Translations under genes and position numbers: made by a program
Shown here: piece after piece, positions 4,901 through 6,636 of the stretch
How positions within the stretch are numbered: the first letter of the stretch is position 1
Layout: every line of letters starts with the position of its first letter
Source of the DNA: RGIG6353 sp045594565
GTDB taxonomy: Bacteria > Bacillota > Clostridia > Oscillospirales > SIG627
Direction of reading: 5' to 3'
Length of the DNA stretch: 6,636 nt
Assembly (NCBI GenBank): GCA_045594565.1
Contig: JAZNYT010000094.1
Span: 1 to 6,636, forward strand
The notes under the pieces: generated by a model
Seen by the model: the letters and a program-made list of their open reading frames with translations, nothing else
The model's database searches: none
Told to the model about the DNA's origin: nothing

Positions 4901-6636
4901 ACCGACAGGGCTAACTTTACTGTTAATGTAAGACCTGACGATACAGCACATTGGAAGGCAATTTACCGTTACTACTATGGTGAGGAGAATTACTCTATCG
5001 ACGTTCCCTCCTATGAATCTCCAAAGGGGCTTTCACTCAACGGAACAGTAGTAAGCGGTCTCGATAGCGACGTAGCTTATGAGGTAGTTCCTTATAACGT
5101 TAACGGTGCAAATGCAGGCGAAAATAACGTTAACGTTAAGCCTATTGACGGTACAACGACAGTTGACCTTGCTGAGCTTTACGACACTCCTGTAGGTTTG
5201 TACGGTATTTACATTCCCGGTAACGAATATTGCGATGCTTCACCCGCTGCAATTATTTACTTAAAGGGTGATGCTCACGACGATATTCTTCACACACACG
5301 AAAAGACAATTTCGGGTGGTACTCACGACGGCAAGAAGGTTAATATCCTTGATACAACAAAGACAAAGAATTTTGCAGAAGCAAATTGGACTCAAGCCGG
5401 TATATGCGAGCTTACCTACTACGGATTTGATGCATTGATGCTTTCTTGTAGTAACGATGCAGGTATATCAACGACAACAGAGGCTGCAGTTGCTAACCTC
5501 AAGAAAATAGTATACCGTTATCAGTATACAGCAAATGAAATCATTCCTCTCGAAGCATTTGGAAGCTTTGAATTCATGTCTTACATGCGTCAGGGCGATT
5601 ACAGCCTTACCGCTGGCAGCGCTTATTCTACGTTTACTTTCGTTGTAGTAACAGAAGACGGTAAGGTAGAAAGACGCACAGTTAATAAGGAAGTAAGTAA
5701 GATCAGCTCCGGTCATAAGTCACCTTGGTTTAAGATAACAACTGACGACTTTACTGACCTTAGCGGATATATCGTAGGTATCGAAATTGCTCCCTTCGGT
5801 GCATTCTCTGATGACGTTGCAATTACAGGTGCTGGTAAAATTTACGCAGACCCTTGTATCTACCTTAAGGCGGATTCCTACAACACTATTTACGAAATAG
5901 AAGCTCCTACCATTACAAAGTATGAACACATTCCTAGTTGGGACCAATCAAATACACTTCGAGAAACAAACGTATTTAAGCTTACAAATATTGAAGAACC
6001 TTTCACATATATGTACGCTTATGGCGACGATAACGAAAACGCTCCTGCAGATGGATGGGTTGAATTTACTTCAACTTCTATCAGAGCAACTGAGCCTGAT
6101 AAGTATGTTTGGGTTAAGCGTCTTGCATACGCAGGCTGTTCAGAAATTGTTATTTGTTCTGATAAGCCTTCTGAAAGCGCGGTTGCAACAGGTCTTCAGC
6201 TTGTACTTGACGGCACTATCGGTATCAAGATCAACTTTAAGTACAATCCTGAAAAGGCTGGAGCCTTCTCTATGGCGTTGACTCCTGTAGGAAAGAAGAG
6301 CGCAGCATCCTATCAAGCGACACCTGCAGTTCTTGATGCCGCAAAAGGAACGGGATATATGCTCATCAAGGTTCTTCCCAGAGACGCAAAGACACTTTAT
6401 TTCCAAAATGAATTTATATTCTACGTTGATGGTAAGAAGGTTAATACTACCGACGTTCCCGGAACTCTTGGCGTACAGTCAATCGTAGACATCTACAAGG
6501 AACTTGCAGCGCTTGAAGGTGAGGATGAATACGATGAAGTTCTTCCTCTTATCGAAGCACTTGAAACCTACTACACATACACGGCGGATTACTTCGATGC
6601 AAGTGTAGAAGCAGTTGACGAGATCACACTTTCGAG
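1892..6636 (+). CDS. Very large secreted repeat protein, 3' end outside the window
   Basis: The frame is open for 1581 codons and continues past the window edge, so the protein is larger than this. I do not recognise a named family for the repeats. The start at 1892 is set by AGGAGG 5 nt upstream and by the signal peptide that follows at once. After the signal peptide (1-29) come four diverged tandem units (about 31-403, 404-727, 728-1042, 1043-1340), a beta-rich segment (1341-1430) and the start of a module seen at the end of many Clostridia secreted proteins (1431 onward). The protein is rich in Tyr, Asp, Glu, Thr, Val and Gly, has only eight cysteines and shows no membrane segment after the signal peptide. 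I saw no catalytic motif. An extracellular structural, adhesive or ligand-binding role is plausible but is inference. No SLH domain, dockerin or LPXTG motif is visible; an anchor could lie downstream. It has its own promoter and the structured leader. Confidence 0.93.
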   Translation, partial: MAQNKFYRILSIAVMATVLTALLAVTAFAEITGGFGEILGLEDGKTYTAKPVTINTTGDGIAYVDADEDGNADVIDLATENQNLAGLYEVSVNGTPLTELIYVYGSYDGRSSIGEWDSTTYKPTGASDATNNLEVADTRFTVGIWNTSWNDVAYTAWCDDYKSYGAYTLSDTYHTHPASVEKLYILTTPYADALAAIETAKSKDDYISAFNSATSGYPKYYNSVTDPETSVVTYTTLKEEYENAAAELKETFTDMVLNTSAKYAYSPEEIVPVSELSNFELYTTVVQSGLSFKNAATTVTFYVMDEKGEVSDHTWTSASRTTEKSGSSFGTTFDVQSIEGLPEKGWVVAVEVKPWGGTKTPVEFVPVPNLFATSTGAGHRFVTLQFKLAIGYDGYSASMPKTLAPTGIKVEGNTFKSLDASKSYKVAPIDINGLDYTKALTIPASSTEYTLPENSVGLYGIYFDGDGVNTVASDAGAVAYVYGAYADRAALYETWAENDKAPDGTTIATGSVGTAKYYASKLLYPGFITGRNGINDAKTDYIYYDYRGAAFLSSHSGTIRNDLGKAYVEASAEEKDAKFEAIAEDVKEVYFQHALTDKQIIPVSELNSLTVGVYFRQGGYTFNKLVSRFTAYVLTPEGKIEECYYNYPAADLKTSTSTSRIVYFNTADNWVKPIPEGSYLLGYKFEPFYGLSLDYNHEANMTYTAVTYGSIIRYNLGTYSINKPKNPTPVGIKFENNTVSGLKEGYALAPYTANGVGTPVDPSAYASGSYTFDVATQGGLWAVYTPANDEFGNSAPVLVYVNGKLADIKDLGELNVNNNFAIDSTVDNTLGVFEHNSSFYSSFPSYHSATDKYYGLIEDGPVGAKALQAYYDAANAEEVDEKDLDAKFDSMKSTLTTRVYNYTLLSKEIVPISSVNYYKFALILNAANATYKNNVLKYVVRVMDKNGNINEYHTLKTYTFSPNETKFEIDFTADNWINEENVAGALPKDGYFVGFKVYPNIGFTDRANFTVNVRPDDTAHWKAIYRYYYGEENYSIDVPSYESPKGLSLNGTVVSGLDSDVAYEVVPYNVNGANAGENNVNVKPIDGTTTVDLAELYDTPVGLYGIYIPGNEYCDASPAAIIYLKGDAHDDILHTHEKTISGGTHDGKKVNILDTTKTKNFAEANWTQAGICELTYYGFDALMLSCSNDAGISTTTEAAVANLKKIVYRYQYTANEIIPLEAFGSFEFMSYMRQGDYSLTAGSAYSTFTFVVVTEDGKVERRTVNKEVSKISSGHKSPWFKITTDDFTDLSGYIVGIEIAPFGAFSDDVAITGAGKIYADPCIYLKADSYNTIYEIEAPTITKYEHIPSWDQSNTLRETNVFKLTNIEEPFTYMYAYGDDNENAPADGWVEFTSTSIRATEPDKYVWVKRLAYAGCSEIVICSDKPSESAVATGLQLVLDGTIGIKINFKYNPEKAGAFSMALTPVGKKSAASYQATPAVLDAAKGTGYMLIKVLPRDAKTLYFQNEFIFYVDGKKVNTTDVPGTLGVQSIVDIYKELAALEGEDEYDEVLPLIEALETYYTYTADYFDASVEAVDEITLS
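1982..3100 (+). repeat. Protein repeat unit 1 (residues 31-403)
   Basis: This unit is the longest and most diverged. Its first half is a beta-rich module ending in GLYEV (86-90) and LIYVYG (100-105). Its second half has a helical segment (about 232-262), then EEIVPVSEL (268-276), the strand motif FYVMDEKGEV (301-310) and GWVVAVEVKPWGG (345-357), and closes with a YS..MP linker (395-400). All these landmarks recur in the same order in the later units. Confidence 0.8.
3101..4072 (+). repeat. Protein repeat unit 2 (residues 404-727)
   Basis: The unit opens with PTGIKVEGN (405-413), then GLYGIY (457-462) and AVAYVYG (477-483). The second half carries a charged helix (568-590), KQIIPVSEL (598-606), AYVLTPEGKI (631-640) and GSYLLGYKFEP (677-687), ending in YSINKP (719-724). 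The I-x-P landmark is 330 residues after that of unit 1. Confidence 0.85.
4073..5017 (+). repeat. Protein repeat unit 3 (residues 728-1042)
   Basis: The unit opens with TPVGIKFENN (728-737), followed by GLWAVY (779-784) and VLVYVNG (797-803). Its second half has a charged helix (about 864-900), KEIVPISSV (907-915), VRVMDKNGNI (940-949) and DGYFVGFKVYP (989-999), ending in YSIDVP (1034-1039). The landmark spacing from unit 2 is 309 residues. In the landmark GLYGIY the second Tyr-Gly pair has become Trp-Ala. Confidence 0.85.
5018..5911 (+). repeat. Protein repeat unit 4 (residues 1043-1340)
   Basis: The unit opens with SPKGLSLNG (1043-1051), then GLYGIY (1102-1107) and AIIYLKG (1120-1126). The second half has a helix (1195-1210), NEIIPLEAF (1215-1223), FVVVTEDGKV (1250-1259) and SGYIVGIEIAPF (1291-1302), ending in YEIEAPT (1334-1340). 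The landmark spacing from unit 3 is 308 residues. It is not followed by another opening module, so the tandem array ends here within the window. Confidence 0.85.
5912..6181 (+). other. Beta-rich linker domain (residues 1341-1430)
   Basis: This segment follows the last repeat unit and does not share its landmarks. The pattern of a YMYAYGDD strand (1373-1380), a GWVEF strand (1388-1392), then RATEPDKYVWVKR (1398-1410) resembles the small beta-sandwich modules of the 'sequence ... goes with it ... gives this result' type found in surface proteins, in which a short loop leads into a strand with KYxVxV spacing. I assign no family name. Confidence 0.45.
6182..6636 (+). other. C-terminal exoprotein module, start only (residues 1431-1581)
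   Basis: The segment begins GLQLVLDGTIGIKINF (1434-1449), continues through beta-strands with Y1489 and V1494 (about 1486-1515), then a helical part QSIVDIYKELAA (1529-1540) and LIEALETYYTYTADYF (1553-1568). This order, an L.L.G.IGI.F strand, then strands, then two helices ending in a Y..YA..YF-like motif, recurs near the end of large Clostridia secreted proteins. I recall the pattern, not a database name. Its function is unknown. The frame continues past the window. Confidence 0.55.

Noticed and set aside
1919..6406. Shorter open frames on both strands inside the large gene.
   Set aside because: They overlap a continuous 1581-codon frame with a signal peptide and ordered repeats; their translations are low-complexity shadows.

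Overview
The window is a stretch of chromosome from a low-to-mid GC Gram-positive anaerobe. I infer a Clostridia-type gut bacterium (Oscillospirales/Ruminococcus-like) from the strong AAGGAG/AGGAGG ribosome binding sites, the sigma-A-type promoters with TGn-extended -10 boxes, a U-tailed intrinsic terminator, and a very large secreted repeat protein ending in a module common in Clostridia exoproteins. The species cannot be named from sequence alone.

Positions 1-231 hold no gene. They contain a 58-nt imperfect inverted repeat (28-85) whose arms each carry a short tandem repeat, a small dyad (138-156), and a near-consensus promoter (172-200). Positions 232-1656 encode a complete type I glutamine synthetase (474 aa). 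It has the length and insertion of the GSI-beta subtype, but Phe403 replaces the tyrosine that is adenylylated in the enterobacterial enzyme. An intrinsic terminator (1662-1701) closes this unit.

A second promoter (1730-1757) starts a separate unit with an unusually structured leader of about 128 nt. This leader holds a 9-bp hairpin, a perfect 24-nt palindrome, a perfect 12-bp hairpin and a 7-bp hairpin that masks the Shine-Dalgarno sequence. A possible closing helix (1798-1803 with 1865-1870) would compete with the masking hairpin. This is the best candidate in the window for an undescribed regulatory element; I could not match it to a known riboswitch class.

From 1892 to the end of the window (6636) one frame stays open for 1581 codons and runs off the edge. 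It encodes a secreted protein with a clear signal peptide and four diverged tandem units of about 310-370 residues, followed by a beta-rich linker domain and the start of a C-terminal module seen in many Clostridia secreted proteins. Its function is unknown and its surface anchor, if any, lies beyond the window. The two genes have separate promoters and an intervening terminator, so nothing here ties them functionally beyond adjacency.
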